NCBI GenBank assembly: GCA_900112325.1
Contig: FOLJ01000008.1
Location: 1 to 64,000, forward strand
Origin: Micromonospora sediminimaris
GTDB taxonomy: Bacteria > Actinomycetota > Actinomycetes > Mycobacteriales > Micromonosporaceae
DNA: 64,000 nt
Reading direction: 5' to 3'
Below are positions 36,331 to 46,081 of the stretch, in pieces. Below the pieces are notes generated by a model. The model did not search any database, was not told the DNA's origin, and saw nothing but the letters and a program-made list of their open reading frames with translations. The position numbers and the translations under genes were made by a program. Numbering within the stretch: position 1 is the stretch's first letter; the number at the start of each line of letters is the position of its first letter.

Positions 36331-37532
36331 CACACCCGCACCCCCTGCCCGGTGAGACCCCACATGTCGATCACCGGTTTGTCGGTGTCCAGGCGGGCGT
36401 ACTGCTCGTGCGGTGCGGCGATGACCAGCAGGTCGGCTCGGCGCAACACCTCGTCGAGATCGACGAAACGCTCGTCCGCCACGTACGGGTCGGTGCAGAG
36501 CGTCTCCCGGGTCTTCAACGCCAGGATCTTGCGTAGCTTGTACGCCAGGCTCTCCCGGGGGTCGTCGCTGCCGCCCTTGAAGGCCATGCCGAGGATGCCC
36601 ACCGTCGAGGTGGCCAGGTCGAACCGGTCCTCCAGGCGGGACACCAGGTACAGCGGCAGCCCTTCGTTGATCAGCATCGCGGAGTGGCCCAGGACGAAGT
36701 TGTTCCGGTTGAACGCGGCCAGTTGCATGGTGTCCTTGAACAGGCACGGTCCGGCGGCGAAACCGGGCATCGGCAGATCGGCGGCGCGCGGGTAGTCGTA
36801 CGCCACCGCATGCCGGATCCGGGCGAAGTCCAGCCCGAAGTCGTTGGCCATCATCCAGAACTGGTTCGCGGTGGCGAACTTGATGTACCGCCAGGTGTTT
36901 GTGAACAGCTTCGCCAGCTCGGCCTCCTCGGGTTCGAGCGGGACGATCTGGTCGGTCAGGTGCCGGAACAGCTTCTCCGCCCGGGTCAGCGCCTCCGGGG
37001 TTCGTGCGGCGACGATCTGCGGCAGGGTGAACAACTCGGTCATCGCCCGGCCCTCGGCGATCCGCTCCGGGCAGAACGCCACGTCCGCGCGCAGCCCCTT
37101 GCCGGCCAGCAGCTTCTCGGTCAGTGCGGTGACCCCGGGGTAGACGGTGCTGCGCAGCACGATCAGCTGGCCGTCGCGCAGATGCTCGGCGCAGCGTTCG
37201 AGCGCGCGGGGCACGGCACCGAGATCCGGGTTGAGGTGCTCGTCGACAGGCGTGCCGACCACCACGACCAGATGCTCCGACGCCCCGACGGCGGCGGGGT
37301 CGGTGGTGGCGCGCAGCCGCCCGGCGGCCACCGCCTCGGCCAGCGGACCGGCCGCGCCGGGCTCGGCGAAGGGCAGGGTGGCCGCGTTGACGCCCGCGAC
37401 GGCCTCGGCGTTGATGTCGTACAGCACGACGGACAGCCCGCGGGCGGCGAAGGCGATGCCCAGTGGCAGGCCCACCCGGCCACAACCACCGACTATGCAG
37501 ACGTCGACCGAGGCGGGCGGATCATCGGACAT
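36330..37532 (-). CDS. UDP-sugar 6-dehydrogenase (UDP-ManNAcA type)
   Basis: 400 residues of the UDP-glucose/GDP-mannose dehydrogenase family, which oxidise a nucleotide sugar twice to a uronic acid using NAD. It has a Rossmann start (VCIVGGCGRVGLPLG), the catalytic-Cys region GFAAGPCLFKDT, and the third domain with GMAFKGGSDDPRES. It resembles WecC-type enzymes more than UDP-glucose dehydrogenases. The start is ATG 37532, with GGGAG upstream. It heads the operon with the glycosyltransferase and epimerase. Confidence 0.88.
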   Translation of the reverse strand: MSDDPPASVDVCIVGGCGRVGLPLGIAFAARGLSVVLYDINAEAVAGVNAATLPFAEPGAAGPLAEAVAAGRLRATTDPAAVGASEHLVVVVGTPVDEHLNPDLGAVPRALERCAEHLRDGQLIVLRSTVYPGVTALTEKLLAGKGLRADVAFCPERIAEGRAMTELFTLPQIVAARTPEALTRAEKLFRHLTDQIVPLEPEEAELAKLFTNTWRYIKFATANQFWMMANDFGLDFARIRHAVAYDYPRAADLPMPGFAAGPCLFKDTMQLAAFNRNNFVLGHSAMLINEGLPLYLVSRLEDRFDLATSTVGILGMAFKGGSDDPRESLAYKLRKILALKTRETLCTDPYVADERFVDLDEVLRRADLLVIAAPHEQYARLDTDKPVIDMWGLTGQGVRV

Positions 37533-37725
37533 GAGGGGGCTCCCGTGGGGGTGGCGGGGGTGATGCGGATGACGGCACTCGGAATCCAAGCAGGCTAACC
37601 GCTCTGAGGTAACTCGCGGGTAACCAAACAGCCATCGGTGTTGACCTTTCGGTCGATCCCACACCGAGCGCCTTGCCGCCGTTACCGATCGCACACGCCG
37701 TCGGTGCCCGCACCCACCACCGGAG

Positions 37726-37777
37726 TCGGGAATGGGCCCCTTCTCTGCACGAGGCGTAGCGAAGGGGCCCTTCCCGA
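37726..37777 (-). terminator. pheST operon terminator
   Basis: A 17-bp stem with a single bulged base (37726-37743 with 37761-37777) and a 17-base loop lies 4 bp after the pheT stop. The GGGCCCCTTC/GAAGGGGCCC core resembles palindromes that I recall as common between genes in this family. Confidence 0.7.
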
Positions 37778-37781
37778 CCTG

Positions 37782-40358
37782 TCAGGCGCCGCGGAGGCTG
37801 GCGCCGCAGCGTTCGGCGGCGCGGGCGACGGCGGCGTCACGGGCGGCCACCGCCTCCTCGACCGTCAGGGTGCGGTCCGGTGCCCGGAAGGTGAGCTTGT
37901 AGGCCAGCGACTTACGGCCGGCGCCGAGCTGCTCCGAGGCGTACACGTCGAACAGGCTGACCGACTCCAGCAACTCGCCGGCCCCCTCGACGAGCGCCTG
38001 GCGCACCTGCGCCGCCGGAACCGACTCGGCCACCACCAGCGCCACGTCGATAAGCGCCGGCGGGAACGTCGACACCGTCGGCGCGCCGACCGGCGGGGCG
38101 GACGGCAGGGCGTCCAGGTCCAGCTCCATGGCGCAGGTCCGCCTCGGCAGTTCCAGCGTCGCGACGACCTGCGGGTGCAGCTCACCGGCGTGACCGACCA
38201 CCGTGCCGTCGACCAGCAGTTCCGCGCAGCGGCCCGGATGCCACGGGGCGTACTCGGCCGACCGCACCTCGACCTGCCGGTCGGGTACCCCGGCGGCGGC
38301 CAGCACCGCGCGGCCCGCCTCGACCGCGTCCGCCCAACCTGCCGCCCGGCCGCCGCCCCACCAGCCGGTCGGCTCGATGTCACCGGTCAGCACGACGGCG
38401 ACGTGCCGGGGTTGGCGCGGAACCACCGCGTCGGCGGCGGCGAACTCCGCGTCGGTGGGACGCCGGTCCACGCCCATCGCCGGCGGGCTGCCGGCGTCCG
38501 GCCGGGGGTGGAAGACCGTGCCGATCTCGTAGAGGGACAGGTCCCGCAGACCACGGCCGAGGTTGCGCCGGACGATGCCGAGCAGCGGGCCGAGCAGCGT
38601 GGTGCGCAGCAGCGGCTCCTCCTCCGACAGCGGGTTGGCCAGCCGCACCGCCCGGCGGCGCGGGTCGTCGGCAGGCAGGCCGAGCTGGTCGGCCAGCTCC
38701 GTGGCGACGAACGGGTGCGCCAGGACCTCGACGTAGCCACGCTCGGCCAGGGAGCGGGACACCGCCCGGTGGCGTCGCTGCTGCCCGGTCAGACCCCGGC
38801 CGGGCGGCGCGGTCGGCAGCACCGACGGCACCTTGTCGTACCCGTCGAGGCGGACCACCTCCTCGACCAGGTCCGCCGGGTCGGTCAGGTCGGGCCGCCA
38901 GGTCGGCGGGGTGACGCTCAGCGTCTCGCCGCCACCGGCGGCCACCGCCACCTCACCCGGGTCCTCGGCCAGCCGGTCGACGCCGCGCGACACGGTGCAG
39001 CCGACCTGCTCCAGCAGGGCGGCCACCCGGGCCGGCGGGTAGTCCACCCCGACCCGCCGGGTAGGCAGGTCGGCCGGCAGGGTGACCGGGGTACGCGGCC
39101 GGACATGGTTGATGTCCAGCACCTCGTCGCTGGCGGTGCCGCCCGCGTACGACGTGAGCAGCCCGACCGCCCGATCCAGGGCGACCAGCGGCAGCGCCGG
39201 ATCCACCCCTCGCTCCCAGCGCTTCGCCGCCTCGCTGAACAGCTTGTGCCGACGGGCGGTGCGGCCCACCATCGCCGGGTCCCAGTGCGCGGCCTCGAAG
39301 AGCACGTTGACGGTGCCCGGCAGCACCTCGCTGGTCTCGCCGCCCATCACGGCGGCGAGCGAGATCGGCATGCCGTCGCCCTCGGCGGCGAGCGGGTTCG
39401 GCAGCCCGGCGTCGCAGATGACCATGTCCTCGGGGGCGAGGGCTCGGGTCACCCCGTCGAGCGTGGTCAGTTTCTCCCCCGGTACCGCCCGGCGCACCAC
39501 CAGCGGGCCGGCGATCCGGTCCGCGTCGAAGGCGTGCATCGGCTGGCCGAGTTCGAGCATCACGTAGTTGGTGATGTCGACCGGCAACGAGATGCTGCGG
39601 ATGCCGGCGATGGTCAGCCGCTGCCGCATCCAGTCCGGGGTCTGCGCCGCCGGGTCGACGCCGCGCACCATCCGGGCCGCGAACCGGTCGCAGCCGACCG
39701 GGTCGCGCACCTCGACCGGGTACGCCGGCTCGGCCGTGCCGGGCGTCGCGGGCATCCGGCCCCGGTCGGAGTAGTCGAGGTCGAGAGCGTGCGCCAGTTC
39801 GCGGGCGAGCCCGCGCAGTGACATCTGGTAGCCCCGGTCCGGGGTGATCTCCACCTCGACGATGATGTCGTTGAGGCCGATCACCGGCCGTGCGTCGTCG
39901 CCGGGCTCGGCGACCACGTGCTCGGGCAGCACCAGGATGCCGTCGTGGTCGTCGCCCAGGCCCAGTTCCCGGGCCGAGCAGATCATCCCGTTGGAGTTGC
40001 GCCCGTACGTCCGGCGGGCGCCGACGGCGAAGTCACCCGGCAGCACCCCGCCGGGCAGAATGACCACGACCCGGTCGCCCGGAGCGAAGTTGCGGGCACC
40101 GCAGACGATCTCCTGCGGCTCACCGGTGCCGTTGGCAGTGCCCACGTTCACCAGGCAGAACCGGATCGGCTTCTTGAAGCCGGTCAGCTCCTCGACCTCC
40201 AGGACCTCGCCGACCACCAGCTGCCCGGTGACCGTGCCGGAGAGGTCCACGATGGACTCGACCTCGATGCCGAGGTCGACCAGGGCCCGTTCCAGCTCGT
40301 CAACGGGCAGGTCGGGAACGTCGACGTACTCCCGCAGCCAACTGAGAGAAACTCGCAT
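37782..40358 (-). CDS. pheT: Phenylalanyl-tRNA synthetase beta subunit
   Basis: 858 residues, the expected length for the beta chain of the alpha2-beta2 enzyme that charges tRNA-Phe. The domains in order are: an EMAP-like tRNA-binding domain near the N-terminus (about 40-150), B3/B4 domain with editing function (about 210-370), B5, the catalytic-like domain and a C-terminal ferredoxin-fold anticodon-binding domain (VSTFPPALIDVALVV and on). It is downstream of pheS by 36 bp in one operon. Confidence 0.97.
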   Translation of the reverse strand: MRVSLSWLREYVDVPDLPVDELERALVDLGIEVESIVDLSGTVTGQLVVGEVLEVEELTGFKKPIRFCLVNVGTANGTGEPQEIVCGARNFAPGDRVVVILPGGVLPGDFAVGARRTYGRNSNGMICSARELGLGDDHDGILVLPEHVVAEPGDDARPVIGLNDIIVEVEITPDRGYQMSLRGLARELAHALDLDYSDRGRMPATPGTAEPAYPVEVRDPVGCDRFAARMVRGVDPAAQTPDWMRQRLTIAGIRSISLPVDITNYVMLELGQPMHAFDADRIAGPLVVRRAVPGEKLTTLDGVTRALAPEDMVICDAGLPNPLAAEGDGMPISLAAVMGGETSEVLPGTVNVLFEAAHWDPAMVGRTARRHKLFSEAAKRWERGVDPALPLVALDRAVGLLTSYAGGTASDEVLDINHVRPRTPVTLPADLPTRRVGVDYPPARVAALLEQVGCTVSRGVDRLAEDPGEVAVAAGGGETLSVTPPTWRPDLTDPADLVEEVVRLDGYDKVPSVLPTAPPGRGLTGQQRRHRAVSRSLAERGYVEVLAHPFVATELADQLGLPADDPRRRAVRLANPLSEEEPLLRTTLLGPLLGIVRRNLGRGLRDLSLYEIGTVFHPRPDAGSPPAMGVDRRPTDAEFAAADAVVPRQPRHVAVVLTGDIEPTGWWGGGRAAGWADAVEAGRAVLAAAGVPDRQVEVRSAEYAPWHPGRCAELLVDGTVVGHAGELHPQVVATLELPRRTCAMELDLDALPSAPPVGAPTVSTFPPALIDVALVVAESVPAAQVRQALVEGAGELLESVSLFDVYASEQLGAGRKSLAYKLTFRAPDRTLTVEEAVAARDAAVARAAERCGASLRGA

Positions 40359-40394
40359 GATGTGTAACCACCGTCTCCGTAACTCGCGCCCGCA

Positions 40395-41507
<1,113 letters not shown>

Positions 41508-41519
41508 CTAATGCGGTGT

Positions 41520-41566
41520 CCAGGAACGTTGGTGGTGCACGTTTCTGGAGACCGCACCAGAGTCTA
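41520..41566 (-). promoter_or_regulatory. pheS leader: -10-like box and near-palindrome
   Basis: TAGACT on the minus strand (41561-41566) is a good -10 candidate, though no clear -35 is seen. Just downstream a 29-base near-palindrome (41520-41548, one mismatch, CCAG-arms) could form a leader hairpin or protein-binding site. I looked for a T-box core or a Phe-rich leader peptide in 41463-41721 and found neither. Confidence 0.4.
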
Positions 41567-41721
41567 CGGACGCGCGGCTGTGCCGCAGCCCGCCGGTGGG
41601 AGTCGCGTGGAGAGCAGGTCAGGCCCGCCGCCCGCCGACACCGGCGGGCTGGCTAAACGAACGCCGTGGTGCGTTCATCATCGGGGCCGCATCTCCTCCG
41701 TCATGTGCGCGTGACCTCAGG

Positions 41722-42531
41722 TCAGCGCTGTGCTCTGGCCGAAGCGTACAGGCAGACGGCCGCCGCCGCAGCCAGGTTGAGGCTCTCGGCCCGCCCGTGC
41801 AGCGGCACCCGGACCCGGGCGTCGGCGGCCTCGGCCAGCTCGATGGGCAGGCCGTGCGCCTCGGAGCCGAACAGCCAGGCGGTCGGTGCGGCCAGCCGGC
41901 CGGCGTCGACCAGGTCGTCGAGATCAGATTCGCCGTGGCCGGTCGCGGCGAGCACGGTCAGCCCGGCGGCCCGCGCCGCGGTGACCGTCGCGAGCGGGTC
42001 GCGCTCCCGGACCACGTCGACGTGGAACAGGCTGCCCGCGGACGACCTGACGCACTTGCCGTTGTACGGGTCGACGGCGTCCCCCGCGAAGATCACCGCG
42101 GTAGCGCCGGCCGCGTCGGCGGTACGCAGCACCGTGCCGGCGTTGCCCGGGTCACGGATGCCGGCGAGCACGGCCACCAGTCGGGGGCTGTGGGACAACG
42201 CGTCGGCCAGGGACACGTCGAGCTGCCGGCAGACGGCGACCAGTCCCTGCGGGGCGACGGTCTCGGCGAGCGCGGCGAGCGCCTCGTCGGTCACCTCGGA
42301 GACGGGTACGTCGTCGGCGGCGGCGGTCGCCGCGAGGTCGGCGTACCGGTCGAGGGCGGCCGGGGTGCCGAACAGTTCCAGCACGGTGCGGGGTCGGCTC
42401 AGCGCCTCCCGGACCGCCTGCGGTCCCTCGGCGAGGAACCGACCCGCGGCGTCGCGTTCGCGGCGACGCTGAAGTCGGCGTGCGGCCACCACCCGGGGCG
42501 TACGCGGTGTGAAAAGCATGTTCTCCGCCAT
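41722..42531 (-). CDS. TrmH/SpoU-family 2'-O-methyltransferase
   Basis: A 269-residue RNA methyltransferase of the SPOUT class. The N-terminal substrate-binding domain (RFLAEGPQAVREAL) is followed by the knotted AdoMet-binding domain with GIRDPGNAGTVLRTADAAG, LFGSEAHGLP and the closing VPLHGRAESLNLAAAAAV motif. These enzymes modify 23S rRNA or tRNA ribose. It is in the translation cluster between rplT and pheS. The start could also be ATG 42519. Confidence 0.93.
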   Translation of the reverse strand: MAENMLFTPRTPRVVAARRLQRRRERDAAGRFLAEGPQAVREALSRPRTVLELFGTPAALDRYADLAATAAADDVPVSEVTDEALAALAETVAPQGLVAVCRQLDVSLADALSHSPRLVAVLAGIRDPGNAGTVLRTADAAGATAVIFAGDAVDPYNGKCVRSSAGSLFHVDVVRERDPLATVTAARAAGLTVLAATGHGESDLDDLVDAGRLAAPTAWLFGSEAHGLPIELAEAADARVRVPLHGRAESLNLAAAAAVCLYASARAQR

Positions 42532-42584
42532 ACGCGCGAGGCGTCCCCCGTGGCCGAGGGACGCCTCGCTGCGCTGGGTGGGAC

Positions 42585-42977
42585 TCAGGCGGCCTGGGCG
42601 GGCGCGCCGCCGGTGCCCTCGGCCTGCACGGCAGCCCGGGCCAGCTCGACGATCGCCGCGAACGCGGCGGCGTCGTTGACCGCCAGGTCAGCCAGGATCT
42701 TGCGGTCGACCTCGATGCCGGCCAGGCGCAGGCCCTGGATCAGCCGGTTGTAGGTCATCCCGTTGGCGCGGGCACCCGCGTTGATCCGCTGGATCCACAG
42801 CTGCCGGAAGTCGCCCTTGCGGTCGCGACGGTCCCGGTAGGCGTACTGCATCGAGTGCAGCACCTGCTCCTTGGCCTTGCGGTACAGCCGGGAGCGCTGA
42901 CCGCGGTATCCGCTCGCGGTCTCCAGCAGGGTACGGCGCTTCTTCTGGGCGTTAACAGCCCGCTTGACGCGTGCCAT
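42585..42977 (-). CDS. rplT: 50S ribosomal protein L20
   Basis: 130 residues, beginning [15 protein letters not shown], with [20 protein letters not shown] as in all L20 proteins. It binds 23S rRNA early in 50S assembly. L20 often represses its own operon by binding the leader mRNA. It has a short Ala/Gly-rich C-terminal tail usual in actinobacteria. Confidence 0.98.
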   Translation of the reverse strand: MARVKRAVNAQKKRRTLLETASGYRGQRSRLYRKAKEQVLHSMQYAYRDRRDRKGDFRQLWIQRINAGARANGMTYNRLIQGLRLAGIEVDRKILADLAVNDAAAFAAIVELARAAVQAEGTGGAPAQAA

Positions 42978-43009
42978 CTCAACTCCTTCTTGGATTCAGG
43001 TGGCGCGCG

Positions 43010-43204
43010 TCAGCGGCCGAGCAGCTTCTTGATGCGCTTGACGTCAGCCTTGGCCACCTCGACCACGCCCGTCAGCCGGCGGGTGCGGGTGGAGGGCTTC
43101 TTCTCCAGGTTGTGACGCAGACCGGCCTGCTGCTTCGTGATCTTGCCTTTGCCGGTCACGCGGACCCGCTTGCCCATCCCCGTGTGGCTCTTCATCTTCG
43201 GCAT
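43010..43204 (-). CDS. rpmI: 50S ribosomal protein L35
   Basis: 64 residues, starting MPKMKSHTGMGKRVRVTGKG and ending KRIKKLLGR, as expected for L35. It sits between infC and rplT in the conserved infC-rpmI-rplT order. Confidence 0.98.
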   Translation of the reverse strand: MPKMKSHTGMGKRVRVTGKGKITKQQAGLRHNLEKKPSTRTRRLTGVVEVAKADVKRIKKLLGR

Positions 43205-43224
43205 GTGGAACGTCTTCTCCCCTG

Positions 43225-43887
43225 TTACTGACCGCTGGTGTCAGCGGTCGTGCCGGTCTCACCGGCTGCTGCGCTCTCACTTGTCACCGCAGGCTCGGCG
43301 GTCGCGGCGGGCTCCTCCGCGGTCCGCTCCCGAGGCCCGCCACGGGACGCCGTGGCGGCGACCGCGGAGGCCTTCACGGCCCGGTGCGGAGCGAGAACCA
43401 TGATCATGTTTCGGCCGTCCTGCTTCGGAGCGGACTCCACGTATCCCAGTTCCGTGATCTCGGACTCGAGCCGGCGCAGGAGCCGGTAGCCCAGCTCCGG
43501 ACGGCTCTGCTCGCGACCGCGGAACATGATCGTCACCTTGACCTTGTCGCCGGCCTTGAGGAACCGCACCACGTGACCCTTCTTGGTCTCGTAGTCGTGC
43601 GGATCGATCTTCGGCCGGAGCTTCATCTCCTTGATGACGGTCTGCTGCTGGTTACGCCGCGCTTCGCGCGCCTTCAGTGCGCTCTCGTACTTGAACTTGC
43701 CGAAGTCCATGAGCTTGCACACCGGCGGGCGCGCCATCGGCGCAACCTCGACCAGGTCCAGATCGACGTCCGCGGCCAGCTGAAGGGCGCGCTCCAGCGG
43801 GACGATGCCCACCTGCTCACCCTCGGGGCCGACCAGTCGGACCTCACGTGCCCGGATCTGATCGTTCACGCGTGGTTCGACGCTGAT
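43225..43887 (-). CDS. infC: Translation initiation factor IF-3, probable AUC start
   Basis: IF-3 binds the 30S subunit and checks start codon and initiator tRNA. It has the usual two domains (N-domain with [15 protein letters not shown] and C-domain with [17 protein letters not shown]), followed by an Ala/Thr/Glu-rich tail of about 45 residues. I place the start at ATC 43887-43885 because GAGGAGG lies 4 bases before it and the frame then reads [12 protein letters not shown], the normal IF-3 N-terminus. The first canonical start, GTG 43869, has no ribosome-binding site. Confidence 0.92.
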   Translation of the reverse strand: MSVEPRVNDQIRAREVRLVGPEGEQVGIVPLERALQLAADVDLDLVEVAPMARPPVCKLMDFGKFKYESALKAREARRNQQQTVIKEMKLRPKIDPHDYETKKGHVVRFLKAGDKVKVTIMFRGREQSRPELGYRLLRRLESEITELGYVESAPKQDGRNMIMVLAPHRAVKASAVAATASRGGPRERTAEEPAATAEPAVTSESAAAGETGTTADTSGQ

Positions 43888-43950
43888 GGGGCCTCCTCGA
43901 GTCGGATCTTCATGCGTGGCCGACCCGGCGGCTCCCGGTGGGAACCGGCC

Positions 43951-43984
43951 CGGAAAGTAGAAGGCCCCGGCGAATGCCAGGGCC
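43951..43984 (-). terminator. Attenuator-like terminator in the infC leader
   Basis: On the minus strand a 9-bp stem (one G-U pair) with loop ATTC is followed by TTCTACTTTCCG, a U-rich tract for this genome. It lies about 65 bases before the infC start and about 160 bases after the predicted promoter, so it would end transcription within the leader. Confidence 0.6.
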
Positions 43985-44144
43985 TGCTCGACCGGTCGGC
44001 ACGATCACAGGATCGCGCATCCGATGCCGGGACGTGCCCGGAACCGGTGACCGGACCCGGACGCCAGAGGCGGCGACTCGGGTGGGAGCAGGCGCTCCGC
44101 TTTCACGGCCACCCGCCGGAGCGGACAGCCTGGTCGACTTGACA

Positions 44145-44174
44145 ACACTACACCCTCGGCCAGCGGCCCCTCAA
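44145..44174 (-). promoter_or_regulatory. infC operon promoter
   Basis: TTGAGG (44169-44174) and TAGTGT (44145-44150) are separated by 18 bp on the minus strand. The -35 box overlaps the stop codon of the upstream PH-domain gene. This gives a leader of roughly 250 bases before infC. Confidence 0.6.
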
Positions 44175-44710
44175 ACCGGGCGCTGGCCCGCTGCCCGCTC
44201 GGCGAGCGCGGCAAGGTGCTCCCGGTGCAGTCGGCGCAGGGCGCGCACCCCGTCGACGGCGAGCTGCTTGTCTGCGGCCTGGAGGGCGACCACCGGCAGC
44301 AAGTCGTCGTCGTACAGCTCCAGGGCCGCCCAGGGGGCGCCCCGGTCGAACCGGACGCCCCGGACGACCTCCCAGGGCAGTTCGTACGAGCCGATGATGT
44401 TGCGCACCCGCACCCCCCGCGCGTCCGCCTCGACCCGAGGCCGGGTGAACAGCAGGGTGCCCAGGGCGAACAGGATCCCAAGCCCGATCATGGCGAACTG
44501 GTCACCGCGCTGGAAGGTGCCGTACCCGTTGCCGGTCGGGCCGGTCAGCGTGGTGGCGACCAGCGCGAAGACCACGACCAGCAGGATCGCCGAAACCCAG
44601 CAGACCAGCCGGATCCGGCGTGGGCGCAGCCGGAACAACTCGGTGCCGGTCGCCCGCTCGCGCTCGCCCGGGCCGGCGCTGGACTGCGTCACGTCCCGCC
44701 GCTCACTCAT
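44171..44710 (-). CDS. PH-domain membrane protein
   Basis: A 179-residue protein with two membrane helices (about 36-55 and 73-89) and a soluble region VEADARGVRVRNIIGSYELPWEVVRGVRFDRG, the signature of the small bacterial PH domain (bPH_6 type). Its function is unknown; homologues are common in actinobacteria near hisG and rib genes. It stands alone, with its stop codon overlapping the infC promoter. Confidence 0.85.
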   Translation of the reverse strand: MSERRDVTQSSAGPGERERATGTELFRLRPRRIRLVCWVSAILLVVVFALVATTLTGPTGNGYGTFQRGDQFAMIGLGILFALGTLLFTRPRVEADARGVRVRNIIGSYELPWEVVRGVRFDRGAPWAALELYDDDLLPVVALQAADKQLAVDGVRALRRLHREHLAALAERAAGQRPV

Positions 44711-44790
44711 GGCACAAGTCTGCCATCCGCTTCCGGCCGGCCGGCCGCCGCCACACTGACGTGGACCTCATGGGCCATCGGAGCAGCGGC

Positions 44791-45636
44791 TCACAACCGG
44801 CAGGCGTGGATGTTGGTGACCAGGATCGCGCGGGCACCCAGCTCGTAAAGCTCGTCCATGATCCGGTGCACGTCGTCGCGGAGCACCATGGCCTGCACCG
44901 CCACCCAGCCCTCCCGGTGCAGCGGGGAGACCGTCGGCGACTCGATGCCCGGGGTCAACGAGCTGGCCCGATCCAACAGCCCGGCCGGCACGTCGTAGGC
45001 GAGCATCACGTAGCGGCGGGCCACCAGCACCCCGTGCAGCCGGCGCAGCAGCTGCTCGGCCTGCGGGTGGGCGGCCGCGCCGGTGCGGCGTACCAGCACC
45101 GCCGAGGATTGCAGCAGCGGCTCACCGAAGACCACCAGACCGGCCTGGCGCAGCGTGGCCCCGGTCTCGACCACGTCGGCGACCACGTCGGCGACCCCCA
45201 GCCGGATGGCGTTCTCCACCGCACCGTCGAGGCGGATCACGTCGGCCTTGACGCCCAGCTCGGCGAGGTGCCGCTCGACCAGCCCCGGGTACGCGGTGGC
45301 GATCCGGTGCCCGCCCAGCTCCCGTACGTCGTCGACGTCGTCGGGCCGGGCCGCGAAGCGGAAGGTGGCCCGGCCGAAGTTCAGGTCGACGACCTCCTCG
45401 GCCGGCGCACCGGAGTCGATCAGCAGGTCCCGGCCGGTGATGCCGACGTCCAGATCACCGGAGCCGACGTAGGTGGCGATGTCCTTCGGCCGCAGGTAGA
45501 AGAATTCGATGTCGTTGGCCTGGTCGCGGCAGACCAGGTCCTTGGTGTCGGTGCGCTGGCGGTAGCCCGCCTCACGCAGCATCTGGGCGGCGGAATCGGC
45601 CAGGGCGCCCTTGTTGGGTACGGCGACGCGCAGCAT
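44791..45636 (-). CDS. hisG: ATP phosphoribosyltransferase
   Basis: The first enzyme of histidine synthesis, 281 residues: the long form that carries its own C-terminal regulatory domain (about 205-281). It has the LRVAVPNKGAL start and the PRPP-binding region DVVADVVETGATLRQAGL. Long-form enzymes are feedback-inhibited by histidine. The start is ATG 45636, with GGAGC upstream. It follows hisE by 45 bp. Confidence 0.96.
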   Translation of the reverse strand: MLRVAVPNKGALADSAAQMLREAGYRQRTDTKDLVCRDQANDIEFFYLRPKDIATYVGSGDLDVGITGRDLLIDSGAPAEEVVDLNFGRATFRFAARPDDVDDVRELGGHRIATAYPGLVERHLAELGVKADVIRLDGAVENAIRLGVADVVADVVETGATLRQAGLVVFGEPLLQSSAVLVRRTGAAAHPQAEQLLRRLHGVLVARRYVMLAYDVPAGLLDRASSLTPGIESPTVSPLHREGWVAVQAMVLRDDVHRIMDELYELGARAILVTNIHACRL

Positions 45637-45681
45637 GACGGAGTGCTCCTTCGATCGGCTTCGGTTCGACGGTGGGGGCAC

Positions 45682-45945
45682 TCACAGATGTCGGTAGACG
45701 TCCTTCAGGTCGAGACCGGTGGCGAGCATCAGCACCTGGACCTGGTAGAGCAGCTGGGAGATCTCCTCGGCGGTGCGCTCGGACCCCTCGTGCTCGGCGG
45801 CCATCCACGACTCGGCCGCCTCCTCGACGACCTTCTTGCCGATGAAGTGCACGCCCTGCTCCAGTGCGGCGACGGTGCCCGAGCCGGGGGTGCCGGCCGC
45901 GGCCTTGGCCTGCAACTCCGCGAACAACTCCTCGAACGTCTTCAC
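45682..45945 (-). CDS. hisE: Phosphoribosyl-ATP pyrophosphatase
   Basis: 87 residues with the MazG-like fold: [21 protein letters not shown], the [14 protein letters not shown] helix bearing the Mg-binding acidic residues, and [15 protein letters not shown]. It performs the second histidine step. GTG 45945 gives the family's usual length. It is divergent from the solute-binding lipoprotein gene. Confidence 0.95.
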   Translation of the reverse strand: MKTFEELFAELQAKAAAGTPGSGTVAALEQGVHFIGKKVVEEAAESWMAAEHEGSERTAEEISQLLYQVQVLMLATGLDLKDVYRHL

Positions 45946-46081
45946 GGAGACGGATTCTCGCAGTCGCCCAGGGTCGACCCGCGCGCCGGGTCGGTGGTGA
46001 CCGGTGGACGGAACGCATCCGACACCGGCACGGTGGGACAACCCTTCGATCCCCACCTATGTTGGTCGTACGCTGTCCGCC

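Noticed and set aside
43867..43869. GTG 43869 as the infC start
   Set aside because: It lacks a ribosome-binding site and would remove the first residues of the conserved IF-3 N-terminus.
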